A stretch of DNA of 8,309 nt from Paracoccaceae bacterium. GTDB lineage: Bacteria > Pseudomonadota > Alphaproteobacteria > Rhodobacterales > Rhodobacteraceae. The position numbers and the translations under genes were made by a program. The stretch is from contig JAAEZW010000004.1 of the NCBI GenBank assembly GCA_018222665.1, forward strand, positions 10,600-18,908, written 5' to 3'. The notes below the pieces were generated by a model. The model had not been told where the DNA came from. It ran no database searches and worked only from the letters and a program-made list of their open reading frames with translations. This document shows positions 1 to 5,989 of this stretch, one piece after another. The stretch's first letter is position 1. The number at the start of each line of letters is the position of its first letter.

Positions 1-23
1 ATCGATATGTTGAACGAAGTCAT
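1..23 (-). CDS. possible 5' end of a divergent gene (unresolved left edge)
   Basis: On the minus strand an ATG at 23-21 opens a frame (MTSFNIS...) that runs off the left edge. It is preceded by a good Shine-Dalgarno sequence, AAGGA (complement of 30-34), six bases before the ATG. That is the only reason to suspect a gene. The competing reading is the tail of a plus-strand gene: frame 1 is open from base 1 and stops at TAG 49-51 (ending ...EVMEYPWIPLT). I recognise neither peptide. In related bacteria uvrC often precedes pgsA, but nothing here identifies it. Only sequence further left can decide, so confidence is low. Confidence 0.2.
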
Positions 24-54
24 GGAATATCCTTGGATACCACTTACTTAGCGA

Positions 55-72
55 ATTAAATCTGTATTTAAT
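55..72. repeat. AT-only inverted repeat upstream of pgsA
   Basis: ATTAAAT (55-61) and ATTTAAT (66-72) form a perfect 7-bp dyad around CTGT. It lies in the AT-rich stretch 24-129, which shows no other gene and is the probable promoter region of the pgsA operon. The stem has no GC and no following T run, so it does not look like a terminator. A protein binding site or chance AT-richness are both possible. I could not find a convincing -35/-10 pair here; TTGGAT (33-38) with TTAAAT (56-61) at 17-bp spacing is the best and is weak. Confidence 0.35.
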
Positions 73-129
73 AGAGGTTGAAGCACGGCAATCGCTTTCC
101 CTAGGTTTTTAAATTGGGTATGACATAGC

Positions 130-795
130 ATGACTTGGACACTACCTAACGTTTTGACAACCCTTCGACTGCTGGCGGCACCTGCAGTCGCCCTGATGTT
201 TTTGTATTTTACACGACCTTATGCCGACTGGTTCGCTCTAATCTTATTTGTATCTGCCGCATTAACCGATTGGTTTGATGGCTACCTTGCGCGCGCGTGG
301 GGTCAGGAAAGCAAATTTGGCGCGATGCTGGACCCAATTGCAGACAAGGCGATGGTCGTTATCGCCCTGATGATCATTGTTGGATATTCGTCGATGTCAC
401 CCTGGCTTGTCCTGCCTGTCACAGTGATCTTGTTTCGCGAAGTGTTCGTTTCAGGACTGCGCGAATTTCTTGGCGACACGGCTGGCACGTTGAAAGTGAC
501 AAAACTGGCAAAACTGAAAACAACCGCCCAAATGATTGCGATCGCAACCCTGTTTTCGCAAGGCGTGTTTGAACACTATGTGGGAATGTCCGCATATGGC
601 ATGAACGACGATATCATCGCGGGGATCATTGAGGGCGATGTTGTCGATGAACTTGGATTAGTATGGAAGTTAGAGGCAACGTATTGGTCTGGCCAAATAG
701 GTCTCTGGTTGCTTTGGATCGCAGCGGCATTAACATTAATCACTGGCATTGATTACTTTGCCAAGTCGCTGCCACACTTAAAGGATGACACATGA
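130..795 (+). CDS. pgsA: CDP-diacylglycerol--glycerol-3-phosphate 3-phosphatidyltransferase
   Basis: PgsA joins CDP-diacylglycerol and sn-glycerol 3-phosphate to form phosphatidylglycerophosphate, the committed step to phosphatidylglycerol and cardiolipin, in the inner membrane. The 221-residue protein opens with the typical MTWTLPNVLTTLRLL. It carries the complete CDP-alcohol phosphotransferase signature: D47-x2-D50-G51-x2-A54-R55-x8-G64-x3-D68-x3-D72, the metal- and CDP-binding residues. Hydrophobic membrane segments surround it, roughly at residues 12-28, 34-48, 73-105, 130-145 and 187-208. It is longer than the E. coli enzyme (about 180 residues), mainly through an acidic loop around residues 155-185; from memory this also occurs in relatives. 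The start has only a weak Shine-Dalgarno. A two-codon frame ATG-ACA-TAG (120-128) ends one base before it. The stop overlaps the moaD start, so the three genes 130-1485 are probably one operon. Confidence 0.95.
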   Translation: MTWTLPNVLTTLRLLAAPAVALMFLYFTRPYADWFALILFVSAALTDWFDGYLARAWGQESKFGAMLDPIADKAMVVIALMIIVGYSSMSPWLVLPVTVILFREVFVSGLREFLGDTAGTLKVTKLAKLKTTAQMIAIATLFSQGVFEHYVGMSAYGMNDDIIAGIIEGDVVDELGLVWKLEATYWSGQIGLWLLWIAAALTLITGIDYFAKSLPHLKDDT

Positions 796-1040
796 TTGAG
801 CTGGTTTATTTCGCATGGGTGCGCGAACGCATCGGCGAGGCACGTGAAAGCCACGAAACCAATGCAAAAACCGTTCGGGATTTGATTGAGGAATTGAAAC
901 AAAAAGAAGAGCGCTATGCCGTCGCGTTCTCCGATCTAAACACCATTCGCGTGGCCATAGATCAGGACCTTGTCGACATGGACAGTTCCATAGAAAACGC
1001 GAAAGAAGTAGCATTTTTCCCACCGATGACAGGTGGGTGA
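792..1040 (+). CDS. moaD: molybdopterin synthase sulfur carrier subunit
   Basis: MoaD is the small ubiquitin-like sulfur carrier of molybdopterin synthase. Its C-terminal glycine is adenylated by MoeB and converted to a thiocarboxylate, which supplies the dithiolene sulfurs of molybdopterin in the cytoplasm. The 82-residue length is typical. It begins IELVYFAWVRERIGE, the usual first strand of the fold, and ends FFPPMTGG with the obligatory Gly-Gly at the extreme C-terminus. The ATG lies in an ATGA overlap with the pgsA stop (792-795), and AAGGA at 781-785 serves as ribosome binding site, so translation is coupled to pgsA. The partner subunit gene moaE follows after one base. Confidence 0.95.
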   Translation: MIELVYFAWVRERIGEARESHETNAKTVRDLIEELKQKEERYAVAFSDLNTIRVAIDQDLVDMDSSIENAKEVAFFPPMTGG

Positions 1041-1041
1041 T

Positions 1042-1485
1042 ATGAAGATTTCTGTGCAGGCCGAACCATTTGATTATGGCGCATTGTCAAACGCATTTGC
1101 CCAAGGTCATACGCATGTGGGCGCGGTTGTCACATTTTGTGGGATCGTGCGCGATGATGAATTGGGCGGCCTAAGCACCATGGAAATTGAACATTACCCA
1201 GGAATGACCGAAAAGGCGATCAAGGCCCACGCCCAAACTGCAAAAGACCGATTTTCGCTTGCCGAAGTTTTAGTGATCCATCGGTATGGTTCCCTGAAAC
1301 CAGGGGAAATGATCATGATGGTTGCAACAGCAGCGCCGCACCGAAATGATGCATTCCAAGGGGCCGAATTTTTGATGGATTATTTGAAATCACGTGCGCC
1401 ATTTTGGAAAAAGGAAATCGTGAACGGAGAGCCACGTTGGGTTGACGCAAAACCCGAGGACGAAGACGCCCTATCGCGTTGGTAA
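1042..1485 (+). CDS. moaE: molybdopterin synthase catalytic subunit
   Basis: MoaE binds the thiocarboxylated MoaD tail in its active site and converts cyclic pyranopterin monophosphate to molybdopterin. The 147-residue protein has the family landmarks: GAVVTFCGIVRD near residues 27-38, the HR pair at 100-101 and the DYLKSRAPFWKKE block at 113-125. K116 and K123 are spaced like the catalytic lysines K119 and K126 of E. coli MoaE. I chose ATG 1042 rather than the in-frame GTG at 1033. The GTG lies inside the end of moaD, while ATG 1042 has AGGTGG at 1031-1036 as ribosome binding site and begins with the usual MKISVQ. One base separates it from the moaD stop. Its own stop lies one base from the stop of the convergent gene on the minus strand, so no dedicated terminator fits between them. 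Confidence 0.95.
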   Translation: MKISVQAEPFDYGALSNAFAQGHTHVGAVVTFCGIVRDDELGGLSTMEIEHYPGMTEKAIKAHAQTAKDRFSLAEVLVIHRYGSLKPGEMIMMVATAAPHRNDAFQGAEFLMDYLKSRAPFWKKEIVNGEPRWVDAKPEDEDALSRW

Positions 1486-1486
1486 A

Positions 1487-1819
1487 TCACTCTTTGGGTA
1501 CTGAAATTTTTTCGATATCGGCACGTAGCTCTTCTGCCTCTAACCGCGCTTCGCGCAGGCCATCCATTGCGGCACGCAATTCGGCATCAGTTTGGGTTAG
1601 CTGACTTTTCAATTCCGCCTCGCGTTGTTGCAAATAGGTGATTGCCTGGTCACGCGCTTCTTCGGCTTCGTGAAGCTCTTGTGCCATTTTTTCAAATTCA
1701 CCCAAATCCGCTTTGGACACTCGCGTAAAGCGGCGCAGCAGCCAGTGCGAAAACCAACCCAGTGAAAAGGCCACAAATAAAACTGCCGAAATGGCGATGA
1801 TAAATTCAAGTCTATTCAT
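1487..1819 (-). CDS. small membrane-anchored coiled-coil protein, function unknown
   Basis: This 110-residue protein is not assigned to a named family. Residues 5-29 are a single hydrophobic segment (FIIAISAVLFVAFSLGWFSH), followed by a basic patch (LLRRFTRVSK). This predicts an inner-membrane anchor with the C-terminus in the cytoplasm by the positive-inside rule. Residues about 38-104 are rich in E, A, L, Q and R in a heptad-like pattern, so a long coiled coil is likely. The ATG lies 8 bp inside the end of the upstream OmpA-family gene, and GAAGG within that gene serves as its ribosome binding site, so the two are probably co-translated and may act together. The coiled coil might tether or organise a cytoplasmic partner of the envelope protein; that is inference. 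The gene is convergent with moaE. Confidence 0.75.
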   Translation of the reverse strand: MNRLEFIIAISAVLFVAFSLGWFSHWLLRRFTRVSKADLGEFEKMAQELHEAEEARDQAITYLQQREAELKSQLTQTDAELRAAMDGLREARLEAEELRADIEKISVPKE

Positions 1820-3659
1820 GATCTGTACCTTCAGGGTGATCGTGTTGATGTGTGTCTAGCAAACGGAATTCAATGCGGCGGTTTTTTTCGCGCCCCTCTT
1901 CCGTTTCATTGTCTGCGATTGGATTGGCTTCGCCATATCCGTTCGCAACATAAGATGATGTTAGTACGCGACGGCGCTGCAATTCGTTTAGGATGGATGT
2001 CGCGCGCGATTGGCTCAGTCCCAAATTCATTTCAGCGCGCCCTTGGCTGTCTGTGTACCCTGCAATTTCCAATGGTATTTCACCACATTCACGCAAAACA
2101 TCCGCGATATCATCCAACACCTGATGGGCCTTCAAATCGACACGATCAGAGCTTGGCTCAAAATTGATTTTCCGCTCAGAAGTCAATGCACCGATATCAG
2201 CGATACATTCATCTGTTGATGGACCCAAGGGTTCTTCGTGATGGGGTTCTTCCAATGTATCTATAGAAAGCGACAAAGCCTGATACTTTGATAACTTATC
2301 TTGGAACAATCCCGTAATTTGCGCGTTCAATGTTTCATCGTAAGTTTGGCCGGAAATCTCAGCCCCACGCGAAGATAAAATAGCACGGCCTTGACGCAGG
2401 TTTGCCATTGCCTCAATGGCGGTCAGCGCGTGGACCGTGCGGTCATCATCGTATGCGTCATCCAACCGAACGGAAAGATGCACGTTATCCTTGCCAAAGC
2501 GGGCCTCAGCCATGCTTTGAACCATATCTCTGGCGACTTCTGTTGGTAGAATACCACGCAGCTGAACATTTCGTTCCGGGCTGATCATGATCAAAAAGTC
2601 GGGCGCAAAATTCACCTCTTTATCTGGTTCGGGTCGCTCAGCTTGCAACATGTACTCTGTCGGCAGATCACGAGCGAGTTTAGCTTTTACACGGCTAAAC
2701 AATTCCGCATCTGTATCCTTTGAAACCAACAATTTAACCTCAGTTCCCAAAACTGTGGCTGTCGCCTCTTGGAATTGGTCAACTGCTCCTAATGTTGCGA
2801 AAACAGTTTCTTTCCACGCTGCCGTTGGTCTGCCCAGACCCATCTGACAATCCCGTTTGATTTCAAAATTCAAATTCGCCGCAGTGGCTTGAAACTCGTC
2901 CAGGGCAGCTTCCTCTTGGAACGTGCACACGGAAATTTCTTTCGTGGTGGCTGCCTTTGAAACCGAAAATACAAATGGTGCAATGACACGGCGGGGTGCA
3001 TTGATTGTGATATCGGTTGTCAGATCATCAGAGGCCATCATGCCAACTTGACGTTCAAACGCCTGACCCTGCGCATAGTCATTCGCAACCATATTTCCCC
3101 GAATTTCCCCAGTCGTCACAGTCAATTTGGCAGTATCAACCAATGATAGGAGTTCAACCGAGGCACGGACCGCAACTGGCCAACTTTCAGCTACGGGAAA
3201 ATCAGCAGTTTGCAACAATTGTGAAACTTGCGCCTCGGGCCCGACTGCGCCTTTGATCGAGGCGATCAAACTATCGACGCTATAGCGCGCAGGCAGCATT
3301 CCCATTAATGAAACGGACTTGCCCGTTCTGAGGATTTCAAGTTTGAATTCTGGGGGCGTGATTTCGACACTGTCGATGACGTTCATTTGGTCAATCACAC
3401 GGGCCGCGTCAACCACTGTGCCAGCGGCGCTTTTGGCCTTAAAACGCATCGCCTCAGAAGGCGCATTTCCGATCACAAAAACCTGCAATCCTTCTGTTTC
3501 GACATCTGCCCAATGATACCCTGCCTCAGACAGTGCGCGGCGCACATCTGTTTCGGTTGTCTCTTCAATCAAATTCACACCTAAGATTGCGGCAAAAACA
3601 CTAAGGCCTGCGCCGATCAGCAAAAATGCGAATGAAAACACCAATGTCGATAGTCGCAT
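1812..3659 (-). CDS. OmpA-family peptidoglycan-binding protein with BON-like repeats
   Basis: This is a 615-residue envelope protein. Residues 5-30 form a hydrophobic signal or anchor segment with no obvious lipobox. Residues about 495-602 are an OmpA C-terminal (peptidoglycan-binding) domain: INFEPSSDRVDL, GYTDSQGRAEMNLGLSQSRA and NRRIEFRLL. D537 and R552 keep the 15-residue spacing of the Asp/Arg pair that holds diaminopimelate in OmpA homologues. Between them I see several BON-like units of the type V-x-L-x-G-x-x-P followed by a helix and a strand, near residues 57-95, 114-150, 178-222, 271-313, 365-400 and 431-468. The units at 115 (SVSLMGMLPARYSVDSLI) and 365 (NVQLRGILPTEVARDMV) are visibly alike. 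The C-terminus is rich in His, Asp and Glu. The protein probably sits in the periplasm, anchored in the inner membrane and touching peptidoglycan. It follows ubiA by 56 bases and overlaps the coiled-coil gene by 8 bp. AGGG six bases before the ATG is a modest ribosome binding site. Confidence 0.88.
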   Translation of the reverse strand: MRLSTLVFSFAFLLIGAGLSVFAAILGVNLIEETTETDVRRALSEAGYHWADVETEGLQVFVIGNAPSEAMRFKAKSAAGTVVDAARVIDQMNVIDSVEITPPEFKLEILRTGKSVSLMGMLPARYSVDSLIASIKGAVGPEAQVSQLLQTADFPVAESWPVAVRASVELLSLVDTAKLTVTTGEIRGNMVANDYAQGQAFERQVGMMASDDLTTDITINAPRRVIAPFVFSVSKAATTKEISVCTFQEEAALDEFQATAANLNFEIKRDCQMGLGRPTAAWKETVFATLGAVDQFQEATATVLGTEVKLLVSKDTDAELFSRVKAKLARDLPTEYMLQAERPEPDKEVNFAPDFLIMISPERNVQLRGILPTEVARDMVQSMAEARFGKDNVHLSVRLDDAYDDDRTVHALTAIEAMANLRQGRAILSSRGAEISGQTYDETLNAQITGLFQDKLSKYQALSLSIDTLEEPHHEEPLGPSTDECIADIGALTSERKINFEPSSDRVDLKAHQVLDDIADVLRECGEIPLEIAGYTDSQGRAEMNLGLSQSRATSILNELQRRRVLTSSYVANGYGEANPIADNETEEGREKNRRIEFRLLDTHQHDHPEGTDHE

Positions 3660-3681
3660 GTTATGCCCTGATTGCTCCCAG

Positions 3682-3702
3682 AAAAACTGATAATCAGATC
3701 AG
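3682..3702 (-). terminator. weak hairpin plus T run after ubiA
   Basis: Read on the minus strand, CTGAT (3702-3698) pairs with ATCAG (3691-3687) across a 6-base loop and is followed at once by TTTTT (3686-3682). The layout is that of an intrinsic terminator, but the stem has only five base pairs and two GC pairs. It may at most reduce read-through from ubiA into the OmpA-family gene. It lies within the 56-base gap between them. Confidence 0.25.
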
Positions 3703-3715
3703 AGCATACTTGCAA

Positions 3716-4681
3716 TCATAGCATTGCGGCGATGGCGAAAAACAGCACAACAATCAATCCGGCATCTCGATTAGAGCGAAACAGCATCATCAAACGGATT
3801 GGGTCGTTTGCATCAAATCGCCCCATCTGCCATCGCAGATGCATCCAAAATGCAGGCACCGCCAACATCGCAATAAGGGTTGAGAGCGTCCCACGTTCGG
3901 CGCACGCCAAATACGTCGCGATGCCCAGTAAAATTGCCGAAAGGATCGAAAACGCAAACAACCAAGTTGGCGTTCGATCTGCAAATAAACGCGCAGTGGA
4001 TTTTACACCAATCAAAGCATCATCTTCACGATCCTGATGGGCATAAATCGTATCATAAAACAGCGTCCAAATGATCCCTGCGGCATAAAGCAAAACCGCC
4101 TCTAGGCGCAAAACGCCCGAGTGCGCGACATAGATCATCAATGCCCCCCAATTGAACGCAAGCCCCAAAAACGCCTGCGGCCACCAAGTAAATCGTTTGG
4201 CAAACGGATAAATCGCCACCAAAGCAAGCGATGCAAATCCAAGGATGATGGCCTGCACATTGTACGAAAATAGGATCAATGCAGCGATACACGCCTGCAA
4301 TATCATCCATATGATTGCCTGTGTCACAGTCACCTGACCAGATGGAATTGGACGGGAACGTGTGCGCTCAACAGCACCATCAATTTTGCGGTCCGTGATG
4401 TCATTCCATGTACAACCCGCGCCACGCATCAAAAACGCACCAATGGCGCAGGACACAAAGATCCAGACATCGTGCAACGCAAATTGACCATCCGCCAGAA
4501 TCGCCAATCCCAATCCCCACCAACACGGCAACAACAACAGCCATGTTCCAATCGGACGATCAGCGCGCGACAGGCGCAAATATGGACGCGAAAACCGCGG
4601 TGCATGCTGATCGACCCAATTTCCTGAAACAGCGTCAGAAACTTGTCCCTCTACCTCTGGTGTTGGGGAAAATTGCGACAT
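3716..4681 (-). CDS. ubiA: 4-hydroxybenzoate polyprenyltransferase
   Basis: UbiA attaches the polyprenyl chain to 4-hydroxybenzoate, making the first membrane-bound ubiquinone intermediate. The 321-residue protein has both Mg-diphosphate-binding Asp motifs: N93-D94-x2-D97-x3-D101 in RGAGCTWNDITDRKIDGAV, and D210-x2-YA-x2-D217-x3-D221 in DTIYAHQDREDD. The RSRPIPSG stretch that follows the first motif is also typical. Hydrophobic segments spread over the rest of the protein fit the multi-pass helical fold. The N-terminal 30 or so residues are polar and variable. The start at 4681 has GGAG (complement of 4689-4692) seven bases upstream, inside the 11-bp gap it shares with rsmE. The polyprenyl length (decaprenyl in most alphaproteobacteria) cannot be read from the sequence. 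ubiB of the same pathway lies at the right end of the window. Confidence 0.95.
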   Translation of the reverse strand: MSQFSPTPEVEGQVSDAVSGNWVDQHAPRFSRPYLRLSRADRPIGTWLLLLPCWWGLGLAILADGQFALHDVWIFVSCAIGAFLMRGAGCTWNDITDRKIDGAVERTRSRPIPSGQVTVTQAIIWMILQACIAALILFSYNVQAIILGFASLALVAIYPFAKRFTWWPQAFLGLAFNWGALMIYVAHSGVLRLEAVLLYAAGIIWTLFYDTIYAHQDREDDALIGVKSTARLFADRTPTWLFAFSILSAILLGIATYLACAERGTLSTLIAMLAVPAFWMHLRWQMGRFDANDPIRLMMLFRSNRDAGLIVVLFFAIAAML

Positions 4682-4692
4682 AAGGTGGCTCC
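4682..4692. promoter_or_regulatory. 11-bp divergent gap holding two back-to-back ribosome binding sites
   Basis: The whole gap between the ubiA and rsmE start codons is 11 bp. The plus strand reads AAGGTGG (4682-4688), the ribosome binding site of rsmE, four bases before its ATG. The other four bases, CTCC (4689-4692), read GGAG on the minus strand and serve ubiA. No space remains for promoters, so each gene's promoter must lie inside the other's coding sequence, or the transcripts overlap at their 5' ends. Confidence 0.7.
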
Positions 4693-5415
4693 ATGACGGT
4701 CAAGATTAGGCTCTTTGTAGATCACCCGCTTGGAAAAGCGCAACTTGTTCCGCTTGATCGTGATCAAGCGAACTATCTTTTTGCGGTAATGCGCCTATCG
4801 GTTGGGGGTGCCATATTGGTTTTCAACGGCAAAGATGGTGAATGGCAGACCGAAATAGAGGCGGGCAACAAAAAATCCGCCACCCTCAAATGCATACACA
4901 AAACTAAAGCATTGCAAGAGCCCCCAGATGTTTGGTTGTTGTTTGCGCCCATTAAAAAGGCACGGACAGATTTCATCGTGGAAAAGGCCACCGAATTAGG
5001 CGCCGCCGCGATTTTTCCGGTTTCAACGGACTTCACCAATTCCGAGCGCATCAGACAGGACCGACTACAGGCCCATGCAATCGAGGCGACCGAGCAATGT
5101 GGTGGAACCTATGTGCCAACCGTGCATGACTTACAAAAACTGGATACTGTTCTGGATCAGTGGCCGCATGATCGCCATCTGCTTTACTGTGATGAGGGTC
5201 TGGTTGGCGCAGCAACAGCATTTGGTACCCTTCCGTCTGGTAAGTGGGCGATTTTGATTGGACCAGAGGGCGGTTTTTCTGATCGTGAAAGAACGAAAAT
5301 TTCAAAGATGCAACAGTCCTTTCCAGTTAGCCTGGGACCGCGCATTTTACGCGCAGACACGGCTGCCGTTGCGGCGCTGTCTCTGTGGCAGGAACATCTA
5401 GGGGACTGGTGCTGA
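4693..5415 (+). CDS. rsmE: 16S rRNA (uracil(1498)-N(3))-methyltransferase
   Basis: RsmE is a SPOUT-class methyltransferase that uses S-adenosylmethionine to make m3U at position 1498 of 16S rRNA in the 30S subunit. The 240-residue length is normal. The N-terminal PUA-like RNA-binding region covers about residues 1-70 (IRLFVDHPL, YLFAVMRLSVG, FNGKDGEW). The SPOUT domain follows, with EKATELGAAAIFPV near 97-110, EATEQCGG near 131-138, and the knot and cofactor loops IGPEGGFSDRE at 189-199 and LGPRILRADTA at 214-224. The position after EQCG is usually Arg and here is Gly, a small deviation. The gene is first of a plus-strand group; its stop overlaps the start of the next gene by one base. Confidence 0.93.
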   Translation: MTVKIRLFVDHPLGKAQLVPLDRDQANYLFAVMRLSVGGAILVFNGKDGEWQTEIEAGNKKSATLKCIHKTKALQEPPDVWLLFAPIKKARTDFIVEKATELGAAAIFPVSTDFTNSERIRQDRLQAHAIEATEQCGGTYVPTVHDLQKLDTVLDQWPHDRHLLYCDEGLVGAATAFGTLPSGKWAILIGPEGGFSDRERTKISKMQQSFPVSLGPRILRADTAAVAALSLWQEHLGDWC

Positions 5416-5933
5416 TGCGACAGGACGCGATTGAAACACTTCAACGGTTTAGTGGATTGATTATTGCCCTCTGCACAATTTGTTTGGGCCTTTATTGGAT
5501 TTTAAACAGTTTTGGACTGCTGATGATTGTCGGGTATCCAGTCACGTTTATTGGTATCGCACTTGGATATTCTGCAATTCAACGCCTTAGATTTCATCGC
5601 AACACCGAAGGTCAGGGCATTGTTCATTTCGTGGAAGGGCAAATAACATATTTCGGACCCGAAAGTGGTGGGATCGTTGCTGTTGGCGATATTACGCGGG
5701 TTATGCTGCACAAAATTGGACGTGAAAACGTTTGGGTCATCGAACAACCTGCACAACCAGCGTTGGTTATCCCAACAAATGCTCAGGGTGCAGATCGCCT
5801 ATTTGACGCATTTGTTTTACTGCCAAATTGGAATGTCGAATTCACCCTGTCGCGACTAGAGGATAATCAGTCGCACGAAGATGTGATTTGGCAATCTAAT
5901 CAATATTTAGATCAAACAAGGTACATTCATTGA
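5415..5933 (+). CDS. two-helix membrane protein of unknown function
   Basis: I do not recognise a named family. The start chosen is ATG 5415 (MRQDAIETLQRF), which overlaps the rsmE stop as TGATG. The frame is open back to 5385, but that would bury 30 bases in rsmE. The 172-residue product has two hydrophobic helices at about residues 13-31 and 34-53, separated by a short turn, so a hairpin in the inner membrane is expected. A soluble domain of about 115 residues follows, rich in beta-like alternation (GIVHFVEGQITYFGPESGG, VWVIEQPAQPALVIP) and resembling a small PH-like or barrel module, probably cytoplasmic. That fold suggestion is by eye only. Coupling to rsmE and position before gshA give no firm hint of function. 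Confidence 0.75.
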   Translation: MRQDAIETLQRFSGLIIALCTICLGLYWILNSFGLLMIVGYPVTFIGIALGYSAIQRLRFHRNTEGQGIVHFVEGQITYFGPESGGIVAVGDITRVMLHKIGRENVWVIEQPAQPALVIPTNAQGADRLFDAFVLLPNWNVEFTLSRLEDNQSHEDVIWQSNQYLDQTRYIH

Positions 5934-5955
5934 CATAAGAGAAAATCGTATTAAT
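5930..5955 (+). promoter_or_regulatory. possible promoter for gshA
   Basis: TTGACA at 5930-5935 matches the sigma-70 -35 consensus and overlaps the stop codon of the preceding gene. AT-rich TATTAAT follows at 5949-5955. The gap to any -10-like hexamer there is only 13-14 bases, shorter than the ideal 17, so the site is uncertain. It would let gshA be transcribed apart from rsmE. GGAG at 5978-5981 is the gshA ribosome binding site. Confidence 0.28.
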
Positions 5956-5989
5956 CCCATTACAAAACTATTCGATCGGAGACTTATCA

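Noticed and set aside
287..299. Alternating GC run (GCGCGCGCG) as a Z-DNA or regulatory element
   Set aside because: It encodes A-R-A inside the PgsA catalytic motif (LARAW), so the protein sequence explains it.
1033..1041. GTG start for moaE
   Set aside because: It lies within the moaD Gly-Gly codons. ATG 1042 has AGGTGG at 1031-1036 and matches the usual MoaE N-terminus.
3672..4037. Plus-strand frame of about 120 codons opposite ubiA
   Set aside because: It is antisense to a well-supported ubiA, has no recognisable protein features and looks like a mirror of its codon pattern. The same applies to the other 60-115 codon frames opposite or within pgsA, the OmpA-family gene, gshA and ubiB.
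5385..5414. Longer start for the unknown membrane protein
   Set aside because: It would lie inside the end of rsmE. ATG 5415 overlaps the rsmE stop by one base, a common coupled start, and gives a sensible N-terminus before the first helix.
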